The notes: generated by a model from the letters alone, not told the origin. A DNA stretch of 42,793 nucleotides from Gonapodya sp. JEL0774 (GCA_027604505.1 JADIIX010000153.1:4807-47599); one strand, 5' to 3'. Numbered from the stretch's first letter, positions 21,366 through 32,920 are shown. Numbers and translations: made by a program.

Positions 21366-24300
21366 ATGCCGGGATCATCCAAAGGATCAGCAGAAAATGC
21401 ACCGTATCGACTGTTGGAACTCATTGGTAAGAGCCTGGGCTGGAGAACTCGGTTGGAGTGAAGTACGTCAAATGAGGAGCTCACAGCTCAAACCTCATCC
21501 GATTTGAAGGCCATGGCTCCTTCGGCAAGGTGTACAAAGGGTAAGGTTATGAATCATTGTATTCAACGAATGGATCTCCTGATTTCACCTTGTGGACCGT
21601 CCAGGATGCGGAAGAGCAATGGGGATTTGGTTGCTGTGAAGGTGCTAAACCTGGATGTGGATAACGCTTTTGATGAGGAGATTGCAGACACCCAGAAAGA
21701 AATCCGGATGCTGAGCTTGATATGCGGTGATTCCCCGTTCTGCACGTGAGTGGTGTGGTTGCGCCCCCATGTTTCCCAAGCCTCTAATTGGGATTCAAAC
21801 TCCGGTGCAGCAAATACCATGAGTCCATAGTGGTCGATAGAAAACTCTGGATTGTGATGGAGTATTGTGGAGTTGGATCAGTCAGGGATGTGGTGAGTAT
21901 GGTTGGAAACCCTCTTGCAGTTCACGTTACTCCAAGCATTCTAGTTCTTCGACAACCCAGCTGAAGTCCGGTATTCTGGAGGAAAAACATATCGCTATTA
22001 TCGTTCGACAGGTCTTGCAAGCCCTTGTTTATCTCCATAACAAGTGCAACATAATTCACCGTGACATCAAAGGTGCGCTTGGCCATACCTCCACTCGACC
22101 TTCAAAATTCAACCATTCAAACATTTTTCAGCTGCAAACATTCTATTATCAAACGATAATGGCGTAAAGCTGTGTGACTTTGGAGTGGCGGGACAAATCA
22201 CAATGACATCCCTCCGGCGAAACAGTTTCGTTGGCTCCCCACAGTGAGCCTTCGCCACTGCGTTTCCTTCGTCAGTTTTCACTCTCACGGTTGCGCGATG
22301 CTTTCTATTTAACCACTATTCATAGCTGGATGGCCCCGGAAGTAATCCAGCGAGCGTCATATGACTTCAAAGCCGACATATGGTCTCTCGGGATCACCAT
22401 CGTCGAAATGGCACTCGGTAATCCTCCGCACTCAAATCAGGATCCACGTAGAGCCATATTTTTGATCCCACGGACCAAACCTCCGAGGCTGGATGGGAAC
22501 TATTCCCAGGCGATGAGAGAATTTTTGGCACTGTGTATGAGAGAAGAGCCCGCTGATGTGAGTGGCGATTGCAGGAATCCCTCCAAACGGAACGGTGGGC
22601 TTGACTTCTTTGACAGCGACCTACAGCGGAGGAACTGTTGAAGACGAAGTTCATCCGAAATGCTCCAAAGGGAACTGTCCTCCTCGCCGACCTTATCGCC
22701 CGGCACGAGCAATGGAAGCAAGCGCACGGGGAGCGTATGACTGAAAGGTGAGTTGTGAGAAGTACCTCATTTGCGAGGGCCCAAAATTTGAGACATTGAT
22801 TTCGGTGCAGTCCAGAACCCCCCATGAACAACGAGGAGGACGACGAGGATGAGGAGTGGGTCTTCGATACTTATCAATCGCGTACCAAAAGCGGCTCTAT
22901 CGACCGTAGAGACAGAGAATCGCCCTTGGGAACCGTTCGTGCGCCACCTGAAATCGATCACTCAAATCGGAAAGAGCCTCACCCGTCAGCGACAGTTCGT
23001 GCACCCCCATCCCCATTGCCTGCTTCAAATGGCAGCGCGTCACTTGCGCCGGCGGACTCAGTTCTGGAGGCTTCTTCTACCGTAAAAGGAACCCCAAGGC
23101 GGCGGAATGTCAGCAGGAACCGGGAGGACGTTGCCGCGGTTGTAAACATGGTTGCAAACCTGTTTCCTCGCCCTGCAAGTATGGTCGGATTGCCCACAGC
23201 GGCCAGCTCCGACGATGGACGACGGAAAGTGGTGGAGCAGGAAAAACCACGGACTTTTCTGGAGAAGCCAAGGAAATCGACGGAGGAAGGCTCGAGATCC
23301 CGTTCACCTCCCAGTCCACGACCTCACTCAGTGATTGAAGCATCTTCTCGGCAGCACCCATCTGGTGAAGGGTCACGTGTGCGATCGTCAATGGATGCAG
23401 TGAGACCACGAAGTACCATTGAGGGTCCGAGACCGCGTAGCTCCATTGATGATGTGAGACGGAGTTCAATTGAAGGGACAAGGACTCGCAGCGCCCTATC
23501 GCGGGATGCAGATCATGGCAACTCAAGTCGGCCGACGTCCTCATTGTCACAGTCACCGAGATCTCAGACCCCTCACAGTCGTCGACAGTCGCGCACTTTG
23601 CCCGACTCAAATGGAAACGAGGTCGGACGCACATCAACCCCCACCGGGCCTCGCAATGGTGATGTAACTCCGCCCACGGTGAGCATCAATATTGTATTGG
23701 AACCCGCACGTGGGCAGAACCCCCGAGGGGGTCCAGGACCACCTGCATACAACAAGGCACTACCATCCCCTACGGAGCCCCATCCTAATAGCATGGCACC
23801 TAACGTGACAGCTGCTCGCTCGCAAGGAAGTAAACTCGTGGCTCCGCCGTTTGTTGCCCCCCCGCTCCTGCGCTCAATGTCACAGCCTATGCCTGGTTCT
23901 GGCCCCGGCCCACCTAACACTGGACCGACTCCATCAGCTCCCATGAACACTCCTAACGTTGTGCCCAGTCAGCGGCCAGCGAGTATGCTGGCTCCCAGTG
24001 GGTCACCTCCGGTACCGCAACACTCGATGTCCGCACCAAACCTTCCCGGTGGCTCAACGTTTCCTCGTCGCGCACCCTCTCTCCTGTATCCCGAGATTCA
24101 CGGTCGTACGGCTCCACATCCAAGCCATCGGTCGTTGATCTCACCCGCCGAGGACTCTTCTGTGGCGCCGGCTCCTGAGCTTACACCCCCGTTGCCGAGG
24201 TTAAGAAGTGCTGGCCGAACTAGATCCAACACAGCAGGGGATGCTAACACCAACGCTGGCGGTGGTGGCACGGTTGCTGCGCGGCGCGTATCCGCCTTTT

Positions 24301-24722
24301 ATGAGCATGGTTTGGGGTTGGAGCTGGGTGAACCACAGCCTGGTCGTCATTTCGCCAACATGACACGATCAAGTTCCAGCTCAGCCAAAACGGACCCTCA
24401 CAGTCGGACCACGTCTAATGGATCGATACATGGACTGGTGAATGGGAGTGAACCTTCCTCTGGTTCCAACACTGCCTCCGTACAACCCAGTAGAGCGGAC
24501 AGTGGTCAGTCTTCGGGCAATAGTTGGAATGCTACTGATGGTTCAAATGGCCAAGATGACGGTGCAGTAATAGTATTTCGGAGGGACAAGCGGGTGGGAC
24601 TTGACCCTCCGAGCCAGAGTGGCACCGTTGGCGTTCTCGGTGTTTTGGGCGCCGTTCGTCCCAAAGCATCTGCGCGGATGAGAGTTTTCGCTATGGTGGG
24701 AGACGAACTATGGAGGAAGTGA
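21366..24722 (+). CDS. Ste20/GCK-type serine/threonine kinase with long disordered tail
   Basis: Nine exons: 21366-21426, 21510-21540, 21605-21745, 21811-21892, 21937-22072, 22132-22243, 22326-22557, 22617-22747 and 22811-24722; phases close to 945 residues. The kinase domain fills about residues 14-310: glycine loop GHGSFG (21-26), ATP lysine in VAVK (Lys43), [15 protein letters not shown], catalytic HRDIKAANILL (146-156), DFGVAG (166-171) and the activation segment ending SFVGSPHWMAPE (182-193). This is the Ste20/germinal-centre subgroup, which in fungi acts in polarity and septation pathways; the exact subgroup is not resolved. After an acidic linker ([13 protein letters not shown]) the last exon encodes ~630 low-complexity Ser/Pro/Arg residues with repeated RSSI(D/E) units (23360-23490). 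All catalytic residues are present. The start gives MPGSSKGS with the kinase fold beginning at once. Confidence 0.93.
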
Positions 24723-25150
24723 GCATTGAAGGGGGATCACACTCGTATGGCGAGGATTCCGCATTTGCATGTAAACACGTTGAGTTTAGAAGCACCCGTT
24801 TAGCTTCCGTGTTGACTGTAATGTATGTATGTACAGAACCTGTATGACACCGGATTCGCATTCATCGATTTTAGCACCTAACGAGGAGCATTCCTCCCCT
24901 TCTCTCCTTGTCCCGCACTTTCCCCACCATCGCACCCCTCCCCCTTTCTCACCGACGAAGTTGTACGCACTGAGGAACTGTCAACCAATATTCACAGGGA
25001 ACAAAAACTACGCCTTGCGATGAATACACAGTGAGTGATCCTCGGTGATATGTGCAACCTTGAACCTGAACGTATATACAACATTGGCCCGCTCCAAAAG
25101 AACACCTGTCTTGGCAAGAGCATGGATAGTACAGTTCCAACGCCCTTGAC
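24723..25150. other. Convergent intergenic region, no gene
   Basis: Between the kinase stop (24722, plus) and the Eaf7 stop (25151, minus). Mixed composition with a C-rich patch at 24890-24945. No frame or repeat stands out; it should hold both 3' ends. Confidence 0.5.
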
Positions 25151-27273
25151 TTAATTCTTCTTTCCCCTTCCCCTCCCGTGCGCCCCCCTATGTTCTCCTC
25201 CACCCGAACCCCCACCCCGCCCTCCGTGACCTATTCGGGACGAAGGAGGGCGCCGAAGGGGTTGTGGGCGGCGAGATGCTGCGTGGAGAAATGAGTGAAA
25301 GTAAGTTGGTGGGGCATGGTAGAGTATAGGGTATGCGACAGAGCAATTGGAGAAGAAAAGGGACGGTGTCAGCGACACCTCGCTCCCGAGCAACCTACTC
25401 TCCCCCCCCTCACCCTCCAACGCAACCCACCACTCCCCGTCCCGCTCGCTCTTGTCTATTTCACCAACTCACCGTCATCGTCATCGTCTCCATCTTCTGT
25501 CCCTTCTATTCCACTCACTACACCGCTCGCCGCATCGTCAACGTCCATATCCGACTTCGCACTGTCCTCCCCGTTGTAGTCTACGAGCTGCGCCAGTCCG
25601 TGCCCACTTTGTTCGTCTCCAGCACCTCCAGCTACCGAATCTACAGACTTGGTATGTCTCGTCCGCCTGGTACTTGTGGGCCCCGAGACTGCCGTTGCTC
25701 CACCTGCTCCCGTACTAGCAATAGTTCCCGTACCCACGGCACCGCTCCCTCCCAAAGGCCCCACAGTCCCCTGCGATGCTGACCCTTCTTCCCTTCGTCT
25801 ACCTCTGCGTCTTCCCGATCCAGATCCCGCAGCTGTTCCGCCTGTCCCGTCCTCGTCCTTCACCTCCACCTCTTCGTCCACCACCTCTGCCGCACCCCCT
25901 TCAGCCGCGTTTGTGCTCGCCCTGGCTTCTCGGGCGCGCTCCCACTCTGGGTCATGAATGGGGAGGCGGAATTCGGTAGTGTGCAGGAGGAAAGGTGCAG
26001 GGTGAGGCGGGGGGGGGTGGTCCTCCGCGTCGGAAGGAGGGTCAGAGTCCTAGTTTAGAGAACAGGTGGGTGTGAGACGGGCGTGTAAATGAGCAGGGTG
26101 GGTGTACAATGATCCCGAACTTCGTCATTGCTCTCTCTCGTCCGTCGGATATAGAGCAAGTTTTGGGTTCTCGAGAAGGGACAGGACCGGCCGTACCCCT
26201 CCTGAAGGACTACTTCAAACTGCACATCCGTTTGGAATACAGAGCACCATTCCTGACTTGTCATTTCCCAAGTGCATCAGAACCCCCTGCCACGACTGTC
26301 CACCACTACCCGCCCATTATCGAAACAACATTGGCTATTTTTCCTCCCGCCCCCTCCCAGTCTACTCACTGCCACCTCATCCAACCCAGCCACATCGTAG
26401 TAACGTCCGAATCTCTCCCACAGGGCCTGCAGAGGGAGCTTCACCGGGGAGTTACTATTGAAGAAGCGGGAGACAGAGAGCATGCGGAAATGCTTGTGAA
26501 CGCCTATGGGCTTTGGAGTGGAACGTGGTAGGAGTGTTGAGGGAGCATGGGGCAGCAATGGTGGGGAGTGTAGTGAGTGCGGAGGTTATAGGCCAAACTT
26601 CTCACTTGGGCCCTCAATAAGCAACGCCTGGGAACGGTCGCAACGCCACAATCGACTGATCGACCGGTGAGAATTCTTCATTGGGTTCAGGTTTCCAGTG
26701 TCTCTGTTCTCGTCCGTCCGACGCGTGCTCTGGTTCTCAAACACTTTCAGTCTTGGATTGAAGAGCACCCGTCGAGCCGAGGACAACAACGGTAGTCGCC
26801 CCGTGCCCAAAGAGTCCATTCCTTCTTCATGGCGTTATTTTGTCACATTCCTAAGTCTACCGGGACCATAACCCCTCTCTCATATCGCATTGCATAGACC
26901 ATCGGTTCGAGCCAAATGCTCGCTTCGACCAGCACTCTCTGCAAGTCCCAATAAAAGACATTAATTGAAAACAAACCTTGTACTTTGCCAACGCCTGGAA
27001 GAGCACGATTTCCATTTCGGGAGTCCATGAAGTGTAAGAACCATCGGTTTCGGTCGATGCGTAGTGAACAGGAGTTCCCGGGAAGGAAAATCTGTTCATT
27101 GTATGGTCGGGCGAAGGTGGAGGGATGGGATTGTTGAGTTGGTTGAGTTGGTTTGAGTGTGAGGGATGGGGAAGAGGAGAATTTGCAGGGGAATCCGCGT
27201 CCTTGGACACGTGAGACGTCTCAGCAGACGACGCCACTGAGTGTTTCTTCGTCCGTGGAATCCCAGTCGGCAT
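25151..27273 (-). CDS. EAF7: Eaf7/MRGBP subunit of NuA4-type histone acetyltransferase
   Basis: Nuclear subunit of the NuA4 acetyltransferase complex. Exons (minus): 26977-27273, 26376-26510, 25473-26049 and 25151-25278; phases close to 378 residues. The Eaf7 core spans the first two exons: SWTPEMEIVLFQALAKYK joined to PIGVHKHFRMLSVSRFFNSN, then LQALWERFGRYYDVAGLDE, the family hallmark. Exon 3 opens with an acidic DSDPPSDAED and carries EFRLPIHDPEWERAR, also typical, followed by Gly/Arg/Asp-rich low complexity ending in a run of aspartates. The final exon is ambiguous: a consensus GTGAGT donor gives an Arg/Gly-rich tail ending GRGKKN, while a weaker GTGAAA donor would give a tail ending HLAAHNPFGALLRPE with its stop near 25231. 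Intron 1 (466 bases) is long for this window. Confidence 0.9.
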
Positions 27274-27560
27274 CGCACCGGCCGATCACGTCAGTTGAAG
27301 ATGAAAGTGTGCGGATTATTTGATGTTCGTGAAACCGCTCCCAGACCTGAAATACTCCGCCGCCGTCTCCACCAGTGTGCCGAGAAAAGAGTTTTTGTTT
27401 TATTCTTGGGGAGTTTTCGAAAAAACTTTGTGCAGTGCTTACCAGGGGGAAAGTGGTCACAACAACTCAACAGAAAAGTATTAAGTACAACAACATCATT
27501 ATGGTGTACGTAGAAGTCCTGAAGTCATTATCCAAATCAGTCCAAACACTATGTATCCGA

Positions 27561-29542
27561 TCAGTTTCTCCCCACCATCTCCCTCCATCCCCTCACCCCA
27601 CCGATAGATAATACAAAAGTCGAAAGACTGCTGATGACCACGATGACTCCCATGATCAGGAAGGCTTTGGTGGGATCGCCGAGATAGGCCGTGAAGATGG
27701 CGTCTGTGGAGTGGTGCGTGTTGGAAAAAACAGAAGGGCGAAAGAAAAAGTTGACAATAACTCACTGAACACGGCGCCCCCAATGTTCCCCCCAGCCCCA
27801 ACAAGCCCGGACACTGCCCCCTTTCTCGACGGATCCACATAAGGCACAAGTGCAAAGGTGGTCCCGCACGCCGCCTCGGTGAAGATGGAGAAAAGCACCA
27901 GCACAGTCATTGCGGCAGGTAAGTTGCCGATGAAACTGAAGGCGATCAGTGCTGCTCCATTGAGAAACAGCACAACGAGTTGGACGAGGAGCCGGCCGAC
28001 GAGTGGGAACTGAGTCTTTGAAGCGGCATAGTCCGACACGAGGCCCCCCATGGCCCGAGTGAAGATGTTCAAAAGACCAAACGTGGATCCAAGCAAGCCT
28101 GCGTTGGATTGGTTAATGAATTGACATTTGTTTGCGTCGGTCAGGGGATCGCAGTTGTCGCGGACGAAATCTGAGTTGCGATCGAAGAACGTCTCGTTAC
28201 CAGATGTGCGGCGATCACGATACAAAACATACGTACGATGAGACAAGTAACCCCCCAACTTGGAATCCACGCTGAGCTCTACTCCAAAAGAACAGGCGTA
28301 CATCAAGCTCAAAATAACCACCGGTGGAGACACAGCCAGCTTTACAAACGACCAGATCTCCTGGCCAACGTTTGTTCGGGCACGTTTCAACGCAGAACGA
28401 CCCGTGGCGTTCGGTTCAGGGACGGCAGTCTTGTCCGAAGATTCCGAGAAAACTTTTGTCATGACAACGCTGTCGGAGAGGGCGTGCGAATCGAATCCGA
28501 CTTGGACGGGGCGGTCGTCGCCGAACACGAAACTGTGAATGAATGAGTTAAAGAAACGGTAACCGAGGGTCCAAGTTCGAAAACTCACCATATCGTAGCA
28601 CACAAAACGCCAAATAAGCCTGGTACCAGCAAAGTCAACCGCCATGAGTAACCCTTCGATACTCCCAAGTACTCAAACAGATTGAATATCTGAGGAGTAA
28701 CCAAGTACGCAACTCCCGCGCCTAGATTACCCCACCCCGCACTGAGGGAGTTCGCGGAGCCGACGACGTTGTAGGCGAAGAGAGACTGTGTCCAATATTG
28801 ACAAGGTACGAAGACGGCACCTTGAGGTGGGAGCGGGAGTGTGATTTGCATATGAGTTGCACAATTCGCAAGATTGAAGCTGTCACCAAACAGCTCAACA
28901 TTCGTTGCTCGACTCACCAAGTATCCCTACAAATGCTCTTACAGTGATCAACCCCACACCATTGGTTACAAACGCAGTGCACATGAGGAGCATGGACCCA
29001 ACGGATAGCAGGGCAGCCATGACCCTCCGTGCGCCCCACGCATCAAGCATTGGGCCAACCATTACACGGAAGATAATGTTGGAGGCGATGTTGGCAGTAT
29101 CGCTGTTGGAGGCGCTCGAGTCGGAAATGCTATTATGTAAGGTTTACAAAGCGGGGAATCGTGAGGAAGAGAGAGGGAAACAGAGAAAAGAGTTATCGTA
29201 CCCAGTATCCAATTTTATGGAGGGCAGAATGGCGGTGGTGGCGAACCAACCCGTGAACCTTTACAAGCCAAGTGAAAGTTAGGGTGACATTTGATGGTTT
29301 GAATTTGCTTAGTGAACTCACGCAGCAAAGAAACCAAGCGTGCAAACCCAAAACGAGCGCATATGAATGCGGCGGAAGGAAGCCAAGTTCACTTCCTGAA
29401 CTCGGTCAAGTGAGAAATGAGCTCTCGTGTGCGGGCACTGCCTAATACGCACCATTGCGCGACCATCCTCGTCAGTCTGGAGAGTTTTGACGGGTCTCTC
29501 AAGATACACGGACACGCGATCGACGCTTATAGGAATCCGCAT
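27561..29542 (-). CDS. Nitrate/nitrite transporter, MFS NNP family (CrnA/NrtA type)
   Basis: High-affinity nitrate uptake carrier of the plasma membrane. Exons (minus): 29322-29542, 29202-29258, 28918-29129, 28589-28820, 27766-28532 and 27561-27703; phases close to 543 residues. The cytoplasmic N-terminus leads to FRRIHMRSFWVCTLGFFAAF (helix 1), then the MFS loop GPMLDAWGARR. The two NNP nitrate-signature motifs are present: AGWGNLG (191-197) and GAGGNIGG (486-493). Conserved arginines in IIFRVMVGP and NIFTRAMGG match the substrate-binding pair of this family. A large central loop (FVFGDDRPVQ through ELSVDSK) is typical of eukaryotic NNP carriers. No nitrate or nitrite reductase gene lies nearby, so it is not in a visible nitrate-assimilation cluster. 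The 97-base intron 28821-28917 consists mainly of a repeat found elsewhere in the window. Confidence 0.95.
28844..28915 (+). repeat. Dispersed repeat copy A (inside nitrate-transporter intron)
   Basis: Shares ATTTGCATA(T/C)GAG, AATTC, AT TGAA(G/A)CTGTCACC, CAGCTC and ATTCGT(T/C)GCTC in the same order and spacing with copy B at 30197-30269, and the second half with copy C at 32589-32635. It is the most diverged of the three. It occupies most of the 97-base intron 28821-28917. Confidence 0.85.
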
Positions 29543-30196
29543 TGGAGAATGGGACAAGAAGTGTAGAAGTGAAGATGGCAGAGAGCGGGGATTTGGGGGT
29601 GGTTTTAGCGGAGAAGGGAAGCAGGATGAGCAAGATGCGGGATGGATGTGGAGAGAAGGAATGTGGTGAATGTGGTGAATGTGGTGCCGTGGGAGGAGAG
29701 CGGCAGGGGTGCTTGGATAAAAGGCCGGAAGAACTGAACAAAGTTGTTCCCTTTGCATGTTCCTCTCCGTTTCCCGATTTGGCAAAATTGAACTTCCACC
29801 AACTCACACTCACAAACATCAGACAACGAACTATGCAAGTAAATTCTCCCCCCTTTCCATTATCTGATGTCTGCCACTCCTTTCGCTCCTAGGATTCGCC
29901 AGCAAATCCATGACGATTTGTGGGATGGTGCGGGATGATGAAGGGGCAACAAGAATGATCCTGAACAAAGGTTGAATCCGCCTCTCATTTGAAAAGAGAG
30001 ATACTACAAAGTACCGTCTCGCGGAACATCTATGTGGGTCATTTTGTTTCCACTTAGGCATGCGTGTCTCCCCTTCCTCCCCCCCTGTAAGATACCTTGT
30101 TGATATTGGGTTGTCGTATCATGGCGCTGTACAACTCTGGGGGGGAAAGGGAACCAGCCTACAGATGGAGGTCATGAGTGAGGCAATGGGAGAGCG
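29543..30196. other. Upstream region of nitrate transporter, no gene
   Basis: No supported coding sequence. A short (GAATGTGGT)n-like direct repeat occurs near 29658-29684. It probably contains the nitrate-transporter promoter and 5' leader. Reading frames on the minus strand through 29543-29785 extend the transporter frame upstream of the chosen Met but are Pro/His/Ser-rich and unlike the family. Confidence 0.5.
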
Positions 30197-30269
30197 ATTT
30201 GCATACGAGCTGCGACAATTCAAAAAATTGAAACTGTCACCAAAACAGCTCGATATTCGTCGCTCAACT
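30197..30269 (+). repeat. Dispersed repeat copy B
   Basis: Full-length match to copy A over about 72 bases with roughly ten differences, and near-identical to copy C over the last 45 bases (AATTGAAACTGTCA then CAAAACAGCTCGATATTCGT). It is intergenic. Confidence 0.88.
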
Positions 30270-30444
30270 CCTCCTCCCCCCCATTTGGTCCAATACGACC
30301 ACCCCCTCCCTTCCGACCAATTCAGCTTTCGCAATATACAATATGTACATGTATGAATTCCGGAAGATAATCCAAAGGGATTCAAATCAATCTTCCCAAC
30401 AAGCCGTCGGAAACAAAAAAACAACGATTCTAAGTCTTGCTATT

Positions 30445-30952
30445 AATAGTGGGTTTCAAAGTTCGTCCGAATAGAATTCCGAATGGGGTCGTCCGAATCC
30501 AAAAAATGATTCGGAAAAAGTTCCGGTGATTCGGACGGATTCGGCGACTACTGTTCGTCCCCGAATCCATCTCAATCGTCCGAATCGCTTTGCAGGCTGA
30601 ATCCATATTCGGCATACAATAATATTGGGGTTCGATTGAAAGCAATATACAAAGAGGAAAGAATATATTGCTGATGCAAATTACTAAAATCACCACTGAT
30701 GCACGAGACTGCGCGACGGAGAGCCCCAACTTGTTATTGATAGTCAGCGGAGCTCGCTTCCAGCAGCTTGCGATCTGACCCCGTGTTCGTGGGTCCTGGT
30801 ATCATGGTGAAAGTGCAATCAAGTTGCTGAGAAGTGGATTCCGTTCTCGTGCCAACGATTCGGACGGCTACAAACTTTGAAACCCCCCTATCCCAATCTC
30901 TATTCGGACGCCCTATTCGGAATTCTATTCGGACGAACTTTGAAACCCACTA
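30445..30952. mobile_element. Short inverted-repeat (MITE-like) element, ~508 bp
   Basis: The left end reads AGTGGGTTTCAAAGTTCGTC and continues CGAATAGAATTCCGAAT. The right end (30905-30952) is its reverse complement, with terminal inverted repeats of about 37 near-perfect bases extending to ~50 with mismatches. A possible 5-base target duplication CTATT flanks it (30440-30444 and 30953-30957), though the exact ends are ambiguous by a few bases. The interior is rich in CGGA/ATTCGG words and has no coding capacity, so it would be non-autonomous. Known MITE logic applies; the transposase family is unknown. Confidence 0.82.
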
Positions 30953-31127
30953 CTATTGCCGGTTCTTCGATGTCGGAACCTTTCATATTGTCGGTCCTTG
31001 ATCATGTCACGACCGCCCGACGGGGTTCGGTAAAACGTTAAATGCCGAACTCAAGGGAGGCTTCAAAGTCTCCCACGGCATCCAGCATAACATCTGTCAA
31101 TCCGTACAAGGCCTATAGCAGCTCACA

Positions 31128-32484
31128 ATGGCCGAAGAACAAGTGGAGTTCGCACCGCTCGCGGTCATCGATCTCTCTCACTTTGATGACCCATCACGGC
31201 GACACGAAGTCGTCGCGCAAGTTGACAAGGCCTGTCGGGACATTGGGTATGTGATTCCGCAGAGGACAAGCAGCATTCCGCAACTTAATCCGCAACTGAA
31301 AAAAACAACTCAATCGTACAAGGTTTTTCGCTATTGTGAACTTTCCGGGGATATCCCCAGAAGATGTCCAAAGAACTTTCGCCATTGAGCGTCAACTATT
31401 CGAACTTCCACTCGCGGAGAAAAAGAAGTTCGACATGGAGGCCCGTGGCAAGGGCAATTACTTTGGATACAAGGCGATAGGACAGCAAGTTGTGGACGAC
31501 AAGGGATCCCCCGACGGGAACGAGTGGGTTTTGTGGACACGGGCGTCCGCTGCCTCTCTAGCCAGCCGACTCATCCTTCGCTCCAACTTGTAGATTCTTC
31601 AACACGCCTAAGAACGATACTTGGCTCATGCCCCAACCCGAACCCATTCTCGCCGCCCGCGACTTCATTGACCGTTTCCTGAAACAATGTCACGGAGTGT
31701 GCTCCAAACTTTTGGAGGTTTACGCGGAGGTTCTAGAAGTGCCGGAGGAGATGGGTGGCAAAGATTTCTTCAAAAGGACCCACCGGTTTGAAGGGAAGAG
31801 CGGTGACCAAATGCGCATGGTGCGTGTTGACGGTGGGCGTGGGGAGGATTCCGAGCAGCAGTTGAAGATGGGTGCGTATATTGCTGATTATGTGTGCGAT
31901 CTCTGGTCTCGTGACCTCATTTAATAATCCGCCGCTCAGCTTCGCACACTGACTTCGGCACAACCACATTAGTGTTCTCCCAGCCTGTCCTGGGGCTTCA
32001 AATCTTGCTGAACGACGGAACCTGGAAGTATGTGCGACCACACGAGGGCGCTATTATTGTCAACATTGGTATGTTGGGCCGACACGACTGGTTTCCGAGG
32101 TCCCAACCCCCACCTTTGCTGTCTTGATTGCCTCTAGGCGACGCTATGCAGTTCTTGTCCAACGGCTATCTCCGTTCAAATTTCCACCGCGTGGTGCGCC
32201 CTCCATCATTCCAATCACACCTTACGAGGTATTCGCTGGTGTATTTCCTGCGACCTGAAAACGACGTGTTGCTGCAACCCATCAAGACTCGCAAAACAGC
32301 GCTTATGGGTGCTATCAATACTTCAGCACCCATCACGGCGGGTGAATGGATCAAGACCAAGGTTGTGGGGTCGCTCACTTCCAACAAGAATAATGTCTCT
32401 GAACTTGCCAGTATTCACGAACGGATCATGACGACCAGGGGCCCAGTGTCCGAGGCGGGCATCCAAAAGGGGTCAAATCTGTGA
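31128..32484 (+). CDS. 2-oxoglutarate/Fe(II)-dependent oxygenase, isopenicillin-N-synthase-like
   Basis: Soluble non-haem iron oxygenase of the IPNS/flavanone-hydroxylase fold. Exons 31128-31246, 31323-31523, 31594-31871, 31940-32068 and 32138-32484; phases close to 357 residues. The N-terminal DIOX_N region runs from PLAVIDLSHFDDPSRR to the DIGFFAIVNFPGIS motif. The jelly-roll core has the iron triad His202-x-Asp204 (SHTDFGTTTLV) and His259 (SNGYLRSNFHRVV), and the 2-oxoglutarate contact Arg273-x-Ser275 (TRYSLVYF). The family pattern QILLNDGTWKYVRPHEGAII, then VNIGDAMQF, is intact. So it should be active; the substrate is unknown. In fungi such enzymes act on secondary metabolites, but no biosynthetic cluster is visible here. 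Confidence 0.94.
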
Positions 32485-32920
32485 TCTGTGTTGATTCCGT
32501 GGACCCGAGTCTCAAAAACAAGGACCATTTTCACATGAAACCAGACGTACGTGAACGGGTATATAGTTATCTCATGTGTAAAAAAAAAAGAATTGAAACT
32601 GTCATCAAAACAGCTCGATATTCGTCGCTCGACTCTTTCTTTCTCTTCCTCTTTCCCTTTCTTTTCTGCTCGTCGTTGTTTTCGCAAATATCGCAAAAGT
32701 TCAGAGTTCGAGTGGTTGCAGTCAAACCAGCCTGACCACGCGATCCAGATCCCATCCTCCCCGTCCACTTTCACGCTCGCGCGCAATCAATCGCGTCAAC
32801 ATTGAAAGTGATCTCGAGGCGACTGTGGGATTCTTCCCTACCTTTGCCTCGACCGTGAAGAAATCGACACAGTGGGCTAACTGCGCTCACTCGAAGCGAT
32901 TGAAGCGATTCTGAACCAAC
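32485..32920. other. Intergenic region / unresolved 5' end of MYND gene
   Basis: Contains dispersed repeat copy C, a T/C-rich stretch (32635-32680), and a run of open frames at 32790-32920. One of these (SLEAIEAILNQQ, ending at a GTACGT donor at 32922) joins in phase to the next MYND-gene exon, but it has an upstream stop at 32878-32880 and no clear start, so the first exon is not placed. Confidence 0.4.
32589..32635 (+). repeat. Dispersed repeat copy C (partial)
   Basis: Matches the right-hand ~47 bases of copies A and B (AATTGAAACTGTCA, CAAAACAGCTCGATATTCGT, CGCTCGACTC). It is preceded by an A10 run rather than the left half of the repeat. It lies just downstream of the oxygenase stop codon. 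Confidence 0.85.

Noticed and set aside
27561-32484. Nitrate transporter plus 2OG oxygenase as part of a metabolic gene cluster
   Set aside because: No reductase, synthase or transcription-factor gene lies with them; the neighbours are housekeeping genes and the gap is filled with repeats.
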